64,000 bases of DNA from Aeromicrobium erythreum (lineage in GTDB: Bacteria > Actinomycetota > Actinomycetes > Propionibacteriales > Nocardioidaceae), in contig NZ_CP011502.1 of the NCBI RefSeq assembly GCF_001509405.1, forward strand, positions 2,604,001-2,668,000. The letters are read 5' to 3'. Position 1 is the stretch's first letter. Each line of letters begins with the position of its first letter. Of this stretch, positions 39,462-48,570 are shown one piece after another. Position numbers and translations under genes: made by a program. Under the pieces are notes generated by a model. That model saw only the letters and a list, made by a program, of their open reading frames with translations. It did not search any database and was not told the origin of the DNA.

Positions 39462-40862
39462 ATGGACAAGCTCTACGCAGGTGCGCGACTGCGTCGGCTG
39501 CGCGAGGAGCGCGGGCTCAGCCAGGTCGAGCTCGCCCGGATCCTGGCGATCTCGGCCAGCTACCTGAACCAGATCGAGCACGACACCCGCCCGCTGACGG
39601 TGACCGTGCTGGTGCGGCTCACCGAGGTGTTCGGTGTCGACCCGGCGTTCTTCAGCCCGCGCGACACCGCGCGCCAGCTCGCGGAGCTGCGGGAGGCGCT
39701 CCCCGAGGCCGGCGGCGCGACCGGCCTGCCGCTGTCGGACCTGCAGCAGGTCGCCGGGTCCATGCCCGAGGTGGCCGAGGCGATCGTGCAGCTGCACCGG
39801 CGCTACCGCGACGCCGTCGCGCACCTGGAGGCCGTCACGGACCGTCGCACCGCGGCGCAGGCCCTGATGCCGCACGAGCACGTCCGCGACTTCTTCTACC
39901 GCCACCAGAACTACATCGACCCTGTCGACCGCGCCGCGGAGGACCTCGCACGGTCCATCGGGACGCGACGTCTGGAGGTGCGTCACCACCTGCGACGTCA
40001 CCTGCAGTCGGCGCACGGCGTCACCGTCGCGACCACCGAGCCCGACGCGCGCAGCACGCTCGAGTACGACGACGCGACCCGGACGCTGCGCCTCGCGCCG
40101 GACCTCCGCCCGGGGCAGCAGGCGTTCCGCATGGCCACGCAGCTGGCCTACCTCGAGGCGGGCGACGTCCTCGACACCGTGATCGACGCCGAGACGTGGC
40201 CCGACGACACCACCCGCGCCCTGGCGCGCATCGGCCTGGCGCACTACTTCGCCGGGGCGCTGATCCTGCCCTACCGCCCGTTCTTCCGCGCCGCCGAGCG
40301 GCTGCGCTACGACGTCGAGGTGCTGGCCGAGCACTTCGGCGTCGGCTACGAGACCGCGGCGCACCGGCTCAGCACGCTCCAGAGGTCCGAGCTGCGCGGC
40401 GTGCCGTTCATCTTCGTGCGTGTCGACAAGGCGGGGAACATCTCCAAGCGGGTGTCGGCCACCGGCTTCCACTTCTCGCGCAGCGGCGGGACCTGTCCGC
40501 TGTGGAACGTCTACGACGCCTTCGCCTCGCCCGGGCAGGTCGACGTGCAGGTGGCGGAGATGCCCGACGGGCAGCGCTACCTGTGGATGGCCCGGACCGT
40601 CACCCGCCGACGCGGCGGCTACGGCAGCGCGGCCAAGACCTTCGTCATCGGGCTGGGCTGCGAGCTGCGCCAGGCGGGACGGCTCGTCTACAGCGCGGGG
40701 CTAGACCTCACCGAGCCCGACGTCATGCCCATCGGTCCCGGCTGCCGCACGTGCGACCGCCCTCGCTGCCCGCAGCGTGCGGCGCCGCCGATCGGTCGTC
40801 CGCTCCAGGTCGACGAGCGGCGCAGCTCCTTCGACCCCTACGGCGTCGGCCGGCGGGCCTGA
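39462..40862 (+). CDS. ramB: RamB-type transcriptional regulator of acetate/glyoxylate metabolism
   Basis: 466 aa. An N-terminal XRE helix-turn-helix at about 7-62 (ARLRRLREERGLSQVELARI ... SASYLNQIEHDTRPLT). A central IrrE-like domain (DUF955, near 200-320) includes ARIGLAHYFAGALILPYRPF in place of a full HExxH. The C-terminal DUF2083 region has a cysteine cluster GCRTCDRPRCPQRAAPPIGR. The architecture is that of RamB (Rv0465c, Cg0444), which controls aceA/aceB and acetate genes. The ATG at 39462 is exactly 6 bases after TACGGT, a leaderless start; the frame is open further upstream but that would cross the promoter. Confidence 0.92.
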   Translation: MDKLYAGARLRRLREERGLSQVELARILAISASYLNQIEHDTRPLTVTVLVRLTEVFGVDPAFFSPRDTARQLAELREALPEAGGATGLPLSDLQQVAGSMPEVAEAIVQLHRRYRDAVAHLEAVTDRRTAAQALMPHEHVRDFFYRHQNYIDPVDRAAEDLARSIGTRRLEVRHHLRRHLQSAHGVTVATTEPDARSTLEYDDATRTLRLAPDLRPGQQAFRMATQLAYLEAGDVLDTVIDAETWPDDTTRALARIGLAHYFAGALILPYRPFFRAAERLRYDVEVLAEHFGVGYETAAHRLSTLQRSELRGVPFIFVRVDKAGNISKRVSATGFHFSRSGGTCPLWNVYDAFASPGQVDVQVAEMPDGQRYLWMARTVTRRRGGYGSAAKTFVIGLGCELRQAGRLVYSAGLDLTEPDVMPIGPGCRTCDRPRCPQRAAPPIGRPLQVDERRSSFDPYGVGRRA

Positions 40863-40891
40863 CCCCCCGGCCTCGTCACCGTCGAGGCGAG

Positions 40892-40942
40892 CTTCCCCCG
40901 CGCCCGGGCCCGAGGCCCTCCAGGGGTTGACGCGGGGGAAGC
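40892..40942. terminator. Bidirectional terminator between ramB and the esterase gene
   Basis: A perfect 12-bp inverted repeat (40892-40903 and 40931-40942, gcttcccccgcg) with a 27-base loop, placed between convergent genes. No U-run on either side. The remaining bases of 40863-41004 show nothing else. Confidence 0.55.
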
Positions 40943-41004
40943 CGTTCCTCACGGTAGTGCTCGCGACCCTCCCACGGCGAGGCCTGCGACGGCCGCGGTC
41001 GAGG

Positions 41005-41976
41005 TCAGGGGGCCTTCAGCCCGAAGAAGTCGGCCATGAGCCTCGTGGCGTCGATGGACGACGTCGTCTTGCCCAGCACCGGGACCTCGAAACCCGCGCC
41101 GGGCCAGGTGTGACCACCGTCGTCGATCACGTAGGCCTGCAGCCGGCTGCCGTCGGAGCACCCCCGCCAGGTCTCGCGGACCACGTCGGACGCGACGTCC
41201 TGACGGCGCGGCTCGCGCGCGCAGCCGTCGTGGCCGGCCCAGTCACCGAGCACCGTCTGCACCGCGCGGACGGGGAAGATCGGGGTCTCGCCGCCCTGGT
41301 ACGGCACCACCTCGTCGCCGGTCCCGTGGAAGTAGATGAACGACGTCGGCGGCGCGTCGCCGCACGCGGCCTGGTCGTAGAAGGTCGCCGCGACGCCGCC
41401 GTAGGCGCGGAACGGGTAGACGCCGCGGCAGGCCATCGCGAAGACCACTGCCGACCCGTTCGACATGCCCGCGGCGAACTGACGGTCGGCGTCGACGCAC
41501 CACTCGTCGCCGAGCTGCTCGCTCAGCTGCAGCCAGAAGGCCGCGTCCGAGCGGGGCTGGTCGGCCGTGGCCATGACGTCCCACTCCCGGCGGGGCTCGA
41601 GCGCCTGCGGCGCCACGACGATGAAGTCGCGCTCGTCGGCCACGGTCGGGAAGCCGGAGTAGGTGAGCACCTGCGGGGCGTTGCTGCCCAGCCCGTGGAA
41701 GAGGTAGACCACCGGCAGGGCCCGTCGGCCGTCGTAGCCGGGCGGGACGTGCACGACGTACGACCGCTCCGAGCCGTCGACGTCAATCGTGCGGGTCACG
41801 TCGCGGGTGCCTCCGGTGACGTCGTCGGGGACGCTGCCGCACCCCTTCGCGTCGCCGACGGACGCGGAGGCCGTCGGCGTCGCGGACGCGGACGGCTCGG
41901 CGCGGCCGGCGTCGCCGTCGCGCGTGCAGGCGGCCAGGGTCAGGGACAACGCGACGACCGCGACGAGAGCTCGCAC
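41005..41976 (-). CDS. Lipoprotein esterase, PHB depolymerase/LpqC family
   Basis: 323 aa. A signal peptide ends in the lipobox LAAC (ALSLTLAACTRDGD), so it should be anchored outside the membrane, followed by a Ser/Ala/Pro linker. The alpha/beta hydrolase domain has the oxyanion region YLFHGLGSN, nucleophile Ser in GMSNGS, Asp in FHGTGDEVVPY and His in DDGGHTWPG. Family members hydrolyse aryl or polyester bonds. The GTG at 41976 is preferred because CAGACT lies exactly 6 bases upstream and it starts a normal signal peptide; an upstream GTG at 42000 would add eight residues. Confidence 0.88.
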   Translation of the reverse strand: MRALVAVVALSLTLAACTRDGDAGRAEPSASATPTASASVGDAKGCGSVPDDVTGGTRDVTRTIDVDGSERSYVVHVPPGYDGRRALPVVYLFHGLGSNAPQVLTYSGFPTVADERDFIVVAPQALEPRREWDVMATADQPRSDAAFWLQLSEQLGDEWCVDADRQFAAGMSNGSAVVFAMACRGVYPFRAYGGVAATFYDQAACGDAPPTSFIYFHGTGDEVVPYQGGETPIFPVRAVQTVLGDWAGHDGCAREPRRQDVASDVVRETWRGCSDGSRLQAYVIDDGGHTWPGAGFEVPVLGKTTSSIDATRLMADFFGLKAP

Positions 41977-42060
41977 CCTCGTAGTCTGCCTGCTCGCCAC
42001 GAACCCGACCGCACGACCGCTCGGCTCGCGGCCCTGCGACGCCCCGCCTACGGTCGGAGC

Positions 42061-43053
42061 ATGGTCCGCCTGCGTCGCACGTCACCGTCCATGGTCGGCT
42101 GGACCCGCGTCAAGCACGGCCGCGGATTCCGCTACCTCGACCAGGACGGCGCGCCGCTGGAGGAGATCGACGTGGCGCGCTGCAAGGAGCTCGTGATCCC
42201 GCCCGCCTGGACGAAGGTGTGGATCTGTCCGGCCGAGAACGGTCACCTCCAGGCCGTCGGCACCGACGACGCCGGACGCCGCCAGTACCTGTACCACCCG
42301 GCCTGGCGCGAGCGCCGCGACGCCGAGAAGTTCCAGCACATGGAGGGCTTCGCCACCGCCCTGCTCGAGGCGCGGGACGCAGCGCGCGAGGAGGTGGCCG
42401 ACGACGCGACCCTGCGGAGCACCGCGGCGCTCGCCTTCTGCCTGCTCGACCTCGGCATCTTCCGCGTCGGCTCGGACCGCTACACCGACGAGAACGGCAG
42501 CTACGGGCTGACGACGATCGAGAAGCAGCACGTGCGCCGCGACGGCGACTCGCTCGTCTTCGAGTACGTCGCCAAGAGCGGTCAGGACCTGGAGGTCTCG
42601 CTGCGCGACGAACGGCTCATCGCGGCCCTCGAGCCGCTGCGTCGCCGACGGACCGGCGGTGACGTCCTCCTGGCGTACCGGGGCGGCGACGGGTGGTCGA
42701 CGTTGGGCGCGACGGCGGTCAACGACTACGTCAAGGAGGTGCTGGGCGAGGAGTACTCGGCCAAGGACTTCCGCACCTGGCGAGGCACCGTGATCGCCGC
42801 GGCCGCGCTGTCGTCGTCGGACGCGTCGACCAAGACCGCCCGCAAGAAGTCGGTCGCCGCGGCGATGCGCGAGGTCGCCGAGCACCTCGGCAACACCCCC
42901 GCGGTCGCCCGCTCGTCCTACGTGGACCCGCGCGTCGTCGACCTCTTCGGCGACGGGGTCGTGGTCGCCGGCGGCCACCGGCCGGTCGCCCCCGGCGAGC
43001 CGGTCAGCCGCACCCTGGAGAAGCAGGTGCTGGAGCTGCTCGGCAAGGCCTGA
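42061..43053 (+). CDS. DNA topoisomerase IB (poxvirus-like)
   Basis: 330 aa. It relaxes supercoils via a 3'-phosphotyrosyl intermediate. An N-terminal domain at about 15-90 (GFRYLDQDGAPLEEIDVARC ... IPPAWTKVWICPAENGHLQA) precedes the catalytic domain with RVGSDRYTDENGSYGLTTIE, DFRTWRGTV and the catalytic tyrosine in SSYVDPRVVDLF near 287. Common in soil bacteria and some actinobacteria. The ATG at 42061 is exactly 6 bases after TACGGT, and the gene is divergent from the lipoprotein esterase with both starts leaderless. Confidence 0.94.
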   Translation: MVRLRRTSPSMVGWTRVKHGRGFRYLDQDGAPLEEIDVARCKELVIPPAWTKVWICPAENGHLQAVGTDDAGRRQYLYHPAWRERRDAEKFQHMEGFATALLEARDAAREEVADDATLRSTAALAFCLLDLGIFRVGSDRYTDENGSYGLTTIEKQHVRRDGDSLVFEYVAKSGQDLEVSLRDERLIAALEPLRRRRTGGDVLLAYRGGDGWSTLGATAVNDYVKEVLGEEYSAKDFRTWRGTVIAAAALSSSDASTKTARKKSVAAAMREVAEHLGNTPAVARSSYVDPRVVDLFGDGVVVAGGHRPVAPGEPVSRTLEKQVLELLGKA

Positions 43054-43056
43054 GGC

Positions 43057-44421
43057 TCAGTCGAGCTCGCCGAGCGCGCTCTCGACCGCGCGCCAGAACG
43101 TCGGGTAGGCGTACACGGAGTTGCGCAGCGTGGACACCGGCACCTCGGCGCGCACCGCCACGGCGAGCCCCGAGACGGTCTCGCCGCCGGTCGGACCGAC
43201 GACCGTCGCGCCCACCAGCACGCCGCGCGCGGCGTCGAGCACCAGCTTCACGACGCCCTCGGCGCCCGGACCGTGCGTGAAGCCGCGCGAGCTCTGCGCC
43301 AGGTCGGTGGTCGCGACCCTGACGTCGATCCCCTGCTCGCGGGCCTGCTTCTCGGTGAGTCCGACCCCGCCGACCTCGGGGTCGGTGAACGTGACGCGCG
43401 GGAACGAGGCGTCGTACTCGGGGAGGGTCTCGCCGAGCACGGCTCGCGCCGCGCGGTCGGACTGGTACATCGAGACGTGGGTGAACGCGCCGCGGCCGGC
43501 CACGTCGCCCACGACCCACAGGCCGTCGGCCGCCTGCATCGCGTCGTCGACGTCGATCGAGCGGGCCGTCGGGTCGAGGCCGACGGTGTCGAGGCCGATG
43601 TCGGAGATCTGCGGCGTGCGTCCGGCAGCCACGAGGAGCTGCTCCACGTGCAGCGTGCCCGACGCGAGCTCGAGCGTGAACTGCTGTCCGTCGTGCGACA
43701 CGGAGACGATGCGCTCGCCCTCGCGGACGTCGATGCCGTCGCGCTCGAACGCGCCGCGCAGGACGTCGGCCGCCTCCGGCTCCTCGGGGCCGAGGATGCG
43801 CGGGCCCACCTCGACCACCGTGACCTCGCTGCCGAACCGAGCGAACGCCTGGGCCAGCTCGAGCCCGATCGGACCGCCCCCGACGACCGCGAGCGTCGCC
43901 GGCAGCACCGACGCCTCCAGCGCCTCGTGGTTCGTCCAGAAGGGCGTGTCGGCCAGGCCGTCGATCGGCGGCACCGAGGCACGGGTGCCCGGGTTGAGCA
44001 CGACGCCGCGTCGCGCCTCGACGCGCGTGGTGCCGCCGCCGGACAGGTCGACCTCGACGACCCGCGGCCCCGCCAGCCGGCCGTGCCCGCGCAGCAGGCG
44101 CGCACCCGACCTCTCGAGGCGTTCCGCGGCGACGGTGTCGTCCCAGTCGTCGGTGGCCTCCTCACGGATGCGCCGCGCGACGACGGAGAAGTCGGGCTCG
44201 ACGGTGGCCGCGCCGGCCAGCTCGGCCGCACGTCGCGTCTCCGCGACCGCACCGGCGGCACGGATGAACATCTTGGAGGGGATGCAGCCCCAGTAGGGGC
44301 ACTCGCCGCCGACCAGACCGGACTCGACGGCGACCACGTCGAGGCCCTCCCCCGCCAGCCGGGACGCCAGTGCCTCGCCGCCGGGTCCGAGTCCGATCAC
44401 CACCACGTCGCAGGTCGTCAT
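43057..44421 (-). CDS. Class I pyridine nucleotide-disulfide oxidoreductase (Lpd/MerA-like, unknown substrate)
   Basis: 454 aa flavoprotein. The FAD-binding motif GLGPGG is at 10-15 and the redox-active pair in GGECPYWGCIPSKM (C41, C46). The NAD(P) motif VVGGGPIGLELA is near 180, and WVVGDVAGRGAFTHVSMYQ is the second FAD motif. The C-terminus ends AYPTFWRAVESALGELD without the His-x-x-x-x-Glu catalytic dyad of dihydrolipoamide dehydrogenase, and PYW replaces the usual x-N-x between the cysteines, so it is not a true Lpd. The ATG is 6 bases after CAGGAT (leaderless). It converges on topoisomerase IB with 3 bases between stops. Confidence 0.88.
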   Translation of the reverse strand: MTTCDVVVIGLGPGGEALASRLAGEGLDVVAVESGLVGGECPYWGCIPSKMFIRAAGAVAETRRAAELAGAATVEPDFSVVARRIREEATDDWDDTVAAERLERSGARLLRGHGRLAGPRVVEVDLSGGGTTRVEARRGVVLNPGTRASVPPIDGLADTPFWTNHEALEASVLPATLAVVGGGPIGLELAQAFARFGSEVTVVEVGPRILGPEEPEAADVLRGAFERDGIDVREGERIVSVSHDGQQFTLELASGTLHVEQLLVAAGRTPQISDIGLDTVGLDPTARSIDVDDAMQAADGLWVVGDVAGRGAFTHVSMYQSDRAARAVLGETLPEYDASFPRVTFTDPEVGGVGLTEKQAREQGIDVRVATTDLAQSSRGFTHGPGAEGVVKLVLDAARGVLVGATVVGPTGGETVSGLAVAVRAEVPVSTLRNSVYAYPTFWRAVESALGELD

Positions 44422-44509
44422 GCCCCCATCCTGGGCCAGACCGACGACACCGGCCAGCGGGCCGGCGGTGCACCGTCGTGGCGCACTGGGGGCGCGACTG
44501 GGGGCGCAG

Positions 44510-45472
44510 CTAGGACCGCGACTGGGGGCGAGGTCCGTGGGTCTGCAGGAAGAGCACCGGGCCGGCCGCCGAACGTGCCCGGACGGCGGCGAGCGCCTTC
44601 GCCGTGTAGACCGGCTCGAGGTGCAGGCCCTGCTCCGCGGCCCAGGCGAGGGCGGCCTCGCTCTCCGGGGTGGACGCCCCGTAGGTCGCGCCGAGCCATG
44701 CGTGGTCGGCGTCGAGGTCGTCGGGCCCGACGCGGACGTCGACGAGCGCGCCGCGGGTGCGCAGCAACGACGCGGTGTCGTCGGCCAGCCGTGCGACCGT
44801 CACCGCGTCGAGGCGGAAGGAGTCGTTGACGACGACGCCGAGCACCCGCGAGCGCAGCCCCGCCATCCGCAGGCCGAGCGTCAGGCCCGCTGCCGTGCCG
44901 CCCGACCCGACCGCCGTCACCACCGTCGCCGGCTCGGGCAGCAGACCTGACCGCACCTGCTCGGCGATCTCGAGCGCCGTCTCCACGTAGCCCAGCGTGC
45001 CGACGGGCGACGACCCGCCGGCCGGCAGGTAGGCGGGGGTCCGCAGCCCGTCGGCGTAGCGGGTCAGCAGGAACGGGGCCGCGGCCCGCAGCCGGGCCAC
45101 GGAGCGGAAGCGGTGCACCACGGCACCGGACGCGTCGAGGCGGCGGGTCTGCTCGCGCACGTGGTCATCGACCGGCTGGTCGACGAGCCCCAGCACGACG
45201 CGCAGGCCCTCCTCGCGTCCGTAGAGCGCCGCCGCGAGGCCCCAGTGCGTGCCGATACCGCCGACCGTGAGCAGCGTCCCGCGCTTGCGACGTCGCACGT
45301 CGGGCAGGATCCACTCCAGCTTGCGGACCTTGTTGCCGCCCCAGCCGCCGTCGCCGAAGACCGACTCGTCCTTCAGCCAGAAGCCGTCGAGCTCACGCAC
45401 CGGCGTCGGGCCGCGACCCAGCCGCGTCCACGGCAGGTCGGCGCCCGGGAACCGGCGCAGGAGCAGGCTCAT
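44510..45472 (-). CDS. PLP-dependent D-cysteine desulfhydrase/ACC deaminase-like enzyme
   Basis: 320 aa, fold type II PLP enzyme. The PLP lysine is in GWGGNKVRKLEW (K51, the position also used in Pseudomonas ACC deaminase). TVGGIGTHWGLAAALYG and the phosphate loop TAVGSGGTAAGLTLG follow. It may degrade D-cysteine to pyruvate, sulfide and ammonia, or deaminate 1-aminocyclopropane-1-carboxylate; the sequence alone does not settle it. The ATG overlaps the subtilase stop (ATGA), an unusual pairing of a cytosolic enzyme with a secreted protease. Confidence 0.87.
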   Translation of the reverse strand: MSLLLRRFPGADLPWTRLGRGPTPVRELDGFWLKDESVFGDGGWGGNKVRKLEWILPDVRRRKRGTLLTVGGIGTHWGLAAALYGREEGLRVVLGLVDQPVDDHVREQTRRLDASGAVVHRFRSVARLRAAAPFLLTRYADGLRTPAYLPAGGSSPVGTLGYVETALEIAEQVRSGLLPEPATVVTAVGSGGTAAGLTLGLRMAGLRSRVLGVVVNDSFRLDAVTVARLADDTASLLRTRGALVDVRVGPDDLDADHAWLGATYGASTPESEAALAWAAEQGLHLEPVYTAKALAAVRARSAAGPVLFLQTHGPRPQSRS

Positions 45473-46674
45473 CCGACCAGCCGCCGGGCGTCGAGCAGGC
45501 CCGCGCCGAACGTCTGGTCCTTGCCGCGGGGACCCAGGTCGCGGGCGGTCTCCTCGAGCCGCGCCGCGACCCGCTGCGCAATGAGCCCGCGTCGGCTCAT
45601 CGCGAGCGCGGCCGCCGCGGCGACGTAGGGCGACGACATCGACGTGCCGCTCAGGGCGCAGTAGACGTCGCGGCACGACAGCCGGTCCTCGCGCGGCACG
45701 GTCGACCAGATGCCCCGACCCGGAGCCACCACGTCGACCCACGAGCCACAGCTGCTGAACGACGAGCCCCTGAGGTCGGCGTCGACCGAACCGACCCCCA
45801 CGACGCCGGGGTAGGCCGCCGGGTACTGGACCGGACGGAACAGCACCCCACAGCCGCTGTTGCCCGCGCCGGCGACGACGAGCACGCCCTTGCGCTGCGC
45901 GTACGCCACGGCGCGCGCGAGCGCAGGGTCGTCGGTGCCGGCGGAGAGCGAGAGGTTGACCACCTGCGCCTTGCGGTCGACGGCGAGCAGCACGCCCCGC
46001 GCGACGTCGTCGCTCGAGCCCCGCCCGTCGGCACCGAGCACGCGGATCGGCAGGACCGCCGCGCGCGGCGCCAGCCCGGCGACGCCCCGACGGTTGCCGG
46101 CGACCGCGGCCACGATCCCCGCCACGTGCGTGCCGTGCCCGTTGGGGTCGCCGCTGACGGTCCCACCCCTGAGCACGTCGACGCCTCGCATGACGTTGCC
46201 GCGCAGGTCGGGGTGGGTGCGGTCGACGCCCGTGTCGACGACGGCGACCACGGCGCGCGGGGTGGAGCGGGTGGCGCGACCGTCGGCCCGGCGCCACAGC
46301 GTCTCCGCCTGGAGCCGGTCGAGCGCCCACTGCCGACCGCGCAGCGTGTCGTTCGAGCGCAGCGCGCCGACGGGCTGCGCCATCGAGACCGTGACCGTCG
46401 ACGGGTCGTCGAGCTGGGCGGCCACCACCCGCTGCGCCTGGGCGCGATCGGCCACGCGCACGGTGCGCACCACGGGTCGACCGTCGGGTGCGGTCACGGT
46501 CGTGACGACCCGCAACGCTCCCCCGGACGGGGCGGAGGCGACGATGCGCGCCGCCGCGCCCCGCGTCGAGTCCACCTGCGGCGCGGCCGCCGCGGGCACG
46601 AAGGCCGTGCCCGCCAGGACCGCGACGACCGCCGCCAGTGCGGTCGTCCGGACGCTGCGTGTGCGTGAGGTCAC
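45469..46674 (-). CDS. Secreted subtilisin-like serine protease (S8)
   Basis: 401 aa. Signal peptide (LAAVVAVLAGTAFVPAAAA, cleavage near residue 31), a pro-region at about 32-115, and the mature S8 domain. The catalytic triad is D147 (AVVDTGVDRTHPDL), H180 (NGHGTHVAGIV) and S345 (LSGTSMSSPYVAA), with the oxyanion Asn in AGAGNSG (N272). Cysteines at 275/309 and 334/339 could form disulfides. The GTG at 46674 is 7 bases after TAGTCT, whose TAG is the stop codon of the upstream gene. No C-terminal membrane anchor, so probably released. Confidence 0.93.
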   Translation of the reverse strand: MTSRTRSVRTTALAAVVAVLAGTAFVPAAAAPQVDSTRGAAARIVASAPSGGALRVVTTVTAPDGRPVVRTVRVADRAQAQRVVAAQLDDPSTVTVSMAQPVGALRSNDTLRGRQWALDRLQAETLWRRADGRATRSTPRAVVAVVDTGVDRTHPDLRGNVMRGVDVLRGGTVSGDPNGHGTHVAGIVAAVAGNRRGVAGLAPRAAVLPIRVLGADGRGSSDDVARGVLLAVDRKAQVVNLSLSAGTDDPALARAVAYAQRKGVLVVAGAGNSGCGVLFRPVQYPAAYPGVVGVGSVDADLRGSSFSSCGSWVDVVAPGRGIWSTVPREDRLSCRDVYCALSGTSMSSPYVAAAAALAMSRRGLIAQRVAARLEETARDLGPRGKDQTFGAGLLDARRLVG

Positions 46675-46684
46675 GCGCCGGAGA

Positions 46685-47134
46685 CTACCGCTCCCGCCAC
46701 CTCAGCACGCTGTACACGAGCAGACCCCACGCCGCGAAGGCCGACGCGACCAGGCCGAGACCCGTGGCCCAGCCCGCCGCGGGCAGCCGCGGACCGAAGC
46801 CGACGCCCAGCACCTCGAACTCCGGGATCGTCGGGCTCACCCACCACACGACACCGAGCACGGCGAGCCAGACGCCGCCGAGCGCGCTCAGGACGATGCG
46901 CGGCCAGGTGGCCACGCCGAACCGGGCCGCCTCCACCGCCTTCTCGCGCAGGGGGTCCAGCACCCGCCGCGCCCACGCGTGCTGCCGCGCCAGGATCGTG
47001 ATGCCCGCGAGGATGATGAGCAGACCAGGACCCGGCAACGGCCAGAGGATGATGCCGATGACGACGACCGCCCAGCCGAGCACCTCCGTGACGACCCGCT
47101 CCACCACGCCCTGATCGCGGGCCCGACCTTCCAT
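46685..47134 (-). CDS. PGPGW-family membrane protein
   Basis: 149 aa. Two N-terminal hydrophobic segments around the signature ILWPLPGPGLLIILAGI (residues about 20-46, PF09656-type PGPGW), then a basic amphipathic loop (ARRVLDPLREKAVEAARFG), and two more membrane segments at about 82-100 and 122-143. Function of the family is unknown. The ATG at 47134 follows CATCCT by exactly 6 bases. It is divergent from the lipid methyltransferase operon and upstream of the subtilase, with which it may share a transcript. Confidence 0.85.
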   Translation of the reverse strand: MEGRARDQGVVERVVTEVLGWAVVVIGIILWPLPGPGLLIILAGITILARQHAWARRVLDPLREKAVEAARFGVATWPRIVLSALGGVWLAVLGVVWWVSPTIPEFEVLGVGFGPRLPAAGWATGLGLVASAFAAWGLLVYSVLRWRER

Positions 47135-47262
47135 GCGCTCAGGATGCCGCACGGCCCCAGCCGCGGCACCCGACGCCCACCGATCCCCGACGCCGACGGC
47201 GTCGAACCACCCTCGCGGACCCCGGCTGGCGGGGCCGACCCGACCGGACCAGGATTGACCCC

Positions 47263-48570
47263 ATGAACAAGGCTGCTGCGCTGCACTCCCTCGCCGAGGA
47301 CGCCCTCGGCATGACCCTCCCCGTCCGACTGCGACTGTGGGACGGCAGCGAGGCCGGTCCCGAGGACGCACCCGTCCTGGTGCTGCGCGACAAGCGCGCG
47401 GTCCGCCACGTGCTGTACTCCCCCGGCGAGCTGGGCGTCGCCCGCGCGTACGTGCAGGGCGACCTCGACATCGAGGGCGACCTTGCCGACGGCCTGCGGA
47501 CCATGTGGGAGGCCGTCCGCGACGCCCGCGCAGCCGACGCGAACGCCGCGCGTCCGCGCATCAAGGCCCGGCACGCGCTGCGCGGCGCCTGGCTGGCCGT
47601 GCGGCTCGGCGCGATCGGTCGACGTCCGAAGGCACCGGCCGCCGAGTCGAACCTGACGGGCGAGCTGCACAGCCGCGAGCGCGACCGCGCCGCCATCAGC
47701 CACCACTACGACCTCTCCAACGACTTCTACGAGCTCGTCCTCGACCCGCAGATGGCCTACTCGAGCGGCTTCCACGCCGACCCGACCTGGTCGCTGGAGC
47801 AGGCGCAGACCGCCAAGCTCGACCTCGTGTGCCGCAAGCTCGGCCTCCGCCCCGGCATGCGGATGCTCGACATCGGCTCGGGCTGGGGCTCGCTCAGCCT
47901 GCACGCCGCCGAGCACTACGGCGTCCACGTCACGGGCGTCACCCTGTCGCACGAGCAGCGCGACTTCGTCATGAAGCGCGCCGCGGAGCGCGGGCTGCAG
48001 GGTCGCGTCGAGGTGAGCCTGCGCCACTTCCGCGACCTCGCGGGGGCTGGCGTGGCCGACGGCACCATCGACGCGATCGCCTCGATCGAGATGGGCGAGC
48101 ACGTCGGCGACGAGGAGTACGTCGTGTTCACCGAGTCGATCCACCGCTACCTGCGTCCCGGCGGCCGCGTGCTGATCCAGCAGATGTCGCGCAGCAACGA
48201 CCAGGTCGGCGACCGTCCCGGCGGCGGCCCGTTCATCGAGACCTACATCGCCCCCGACATGCACATGAAGCCGATCGCCAAGACCATCGGCCTCATCGCC
48301 GGGGCTGGCCTGGAGATCCGCGACGTGCAGGCGATGCGCGAGCACTACCCGATGACCGTCGCCGGCTGGGCCCGCAACCTCGAGGAGAACTGGGGCACCG
48401 CGGTCGCGCTCGTCGGCGAGGAGACCGCTCGCGTGTGGCGCCTCTACCTGGCGGGCGGGTCGCTCGCGTTCGAGGAGAACCGCATGGGTGTCGACCAGAT
48501 CCTCGCCGTCAAGGCGTCGCCGGCCGGACGCTCCGACATGCCGCTGACTCCGCTGGAGTGGCTCGCATGA
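47263..48570 (+). CDS. SAM-dependent cyclopropane/methyl-branched fatty acid synthase (CFA/UfaA1-like)
   Basis: 435 aa. It transfers a methyl(ene) group from SAM to a double bond of a membrane phospholipid acyl chain. An N-terminal lipid-binding domain at about 1-130 precedes the methyltransferase core with HHYDLSNDFYELVLD (147-161), the SAM motif MLDIGSGWGSLSLHAAEHYG (201-220), IASIEMGEHVGDE and FIETYIAPDMHMKP. It could make cyclopropane rings (Cfa) or 10-methylene/10-methyl stearate (UfaA1/BfaB, precursor of tuberculostearic acid). MAYSSGF stands where Cfa has YSCAYF. The ATG is 7 bases after CAGGAT. It is the first gene of a coupled three-gene operon. Confidence 0.9.
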   Translation: MNKAAALHSLAEDALGMTLPVRLRLWDGSEAGPEDAPVLVLRDKRAVRHVLYSPGELGVARAYVQGDLDIEGDLADGLRTMWEAVRDARAADANAARPRIKARHALRGAWLAVRLGAIGRRPKAPAAESNLTGELHSRERDRAAISHHYDLSNDFYELVLDPQMAYSSGFHADPTWSLEQAQTAKLDLVCRKLGLRPGMRMLDIGSGWGSLSLHAAEHYGVHVTGVTLSHEQRDFVMKRAAERGLQGRVEVSLRHFRDLAGAGVADGTIDAIASIEMGEHVGDEEYVVFTESIHRYLRPGGRVLIQQMSRSNDQVGDRPGGGPFIETYIAPDMHMKPIAKTIGLIAGAGLEIRDVQAMREHYPMTVAGWARNLEENWGTAVALVGEETARVWRLYLAGGSLAFEENRMGVDQILAVKASPAGRSDMPLTPLEWLA

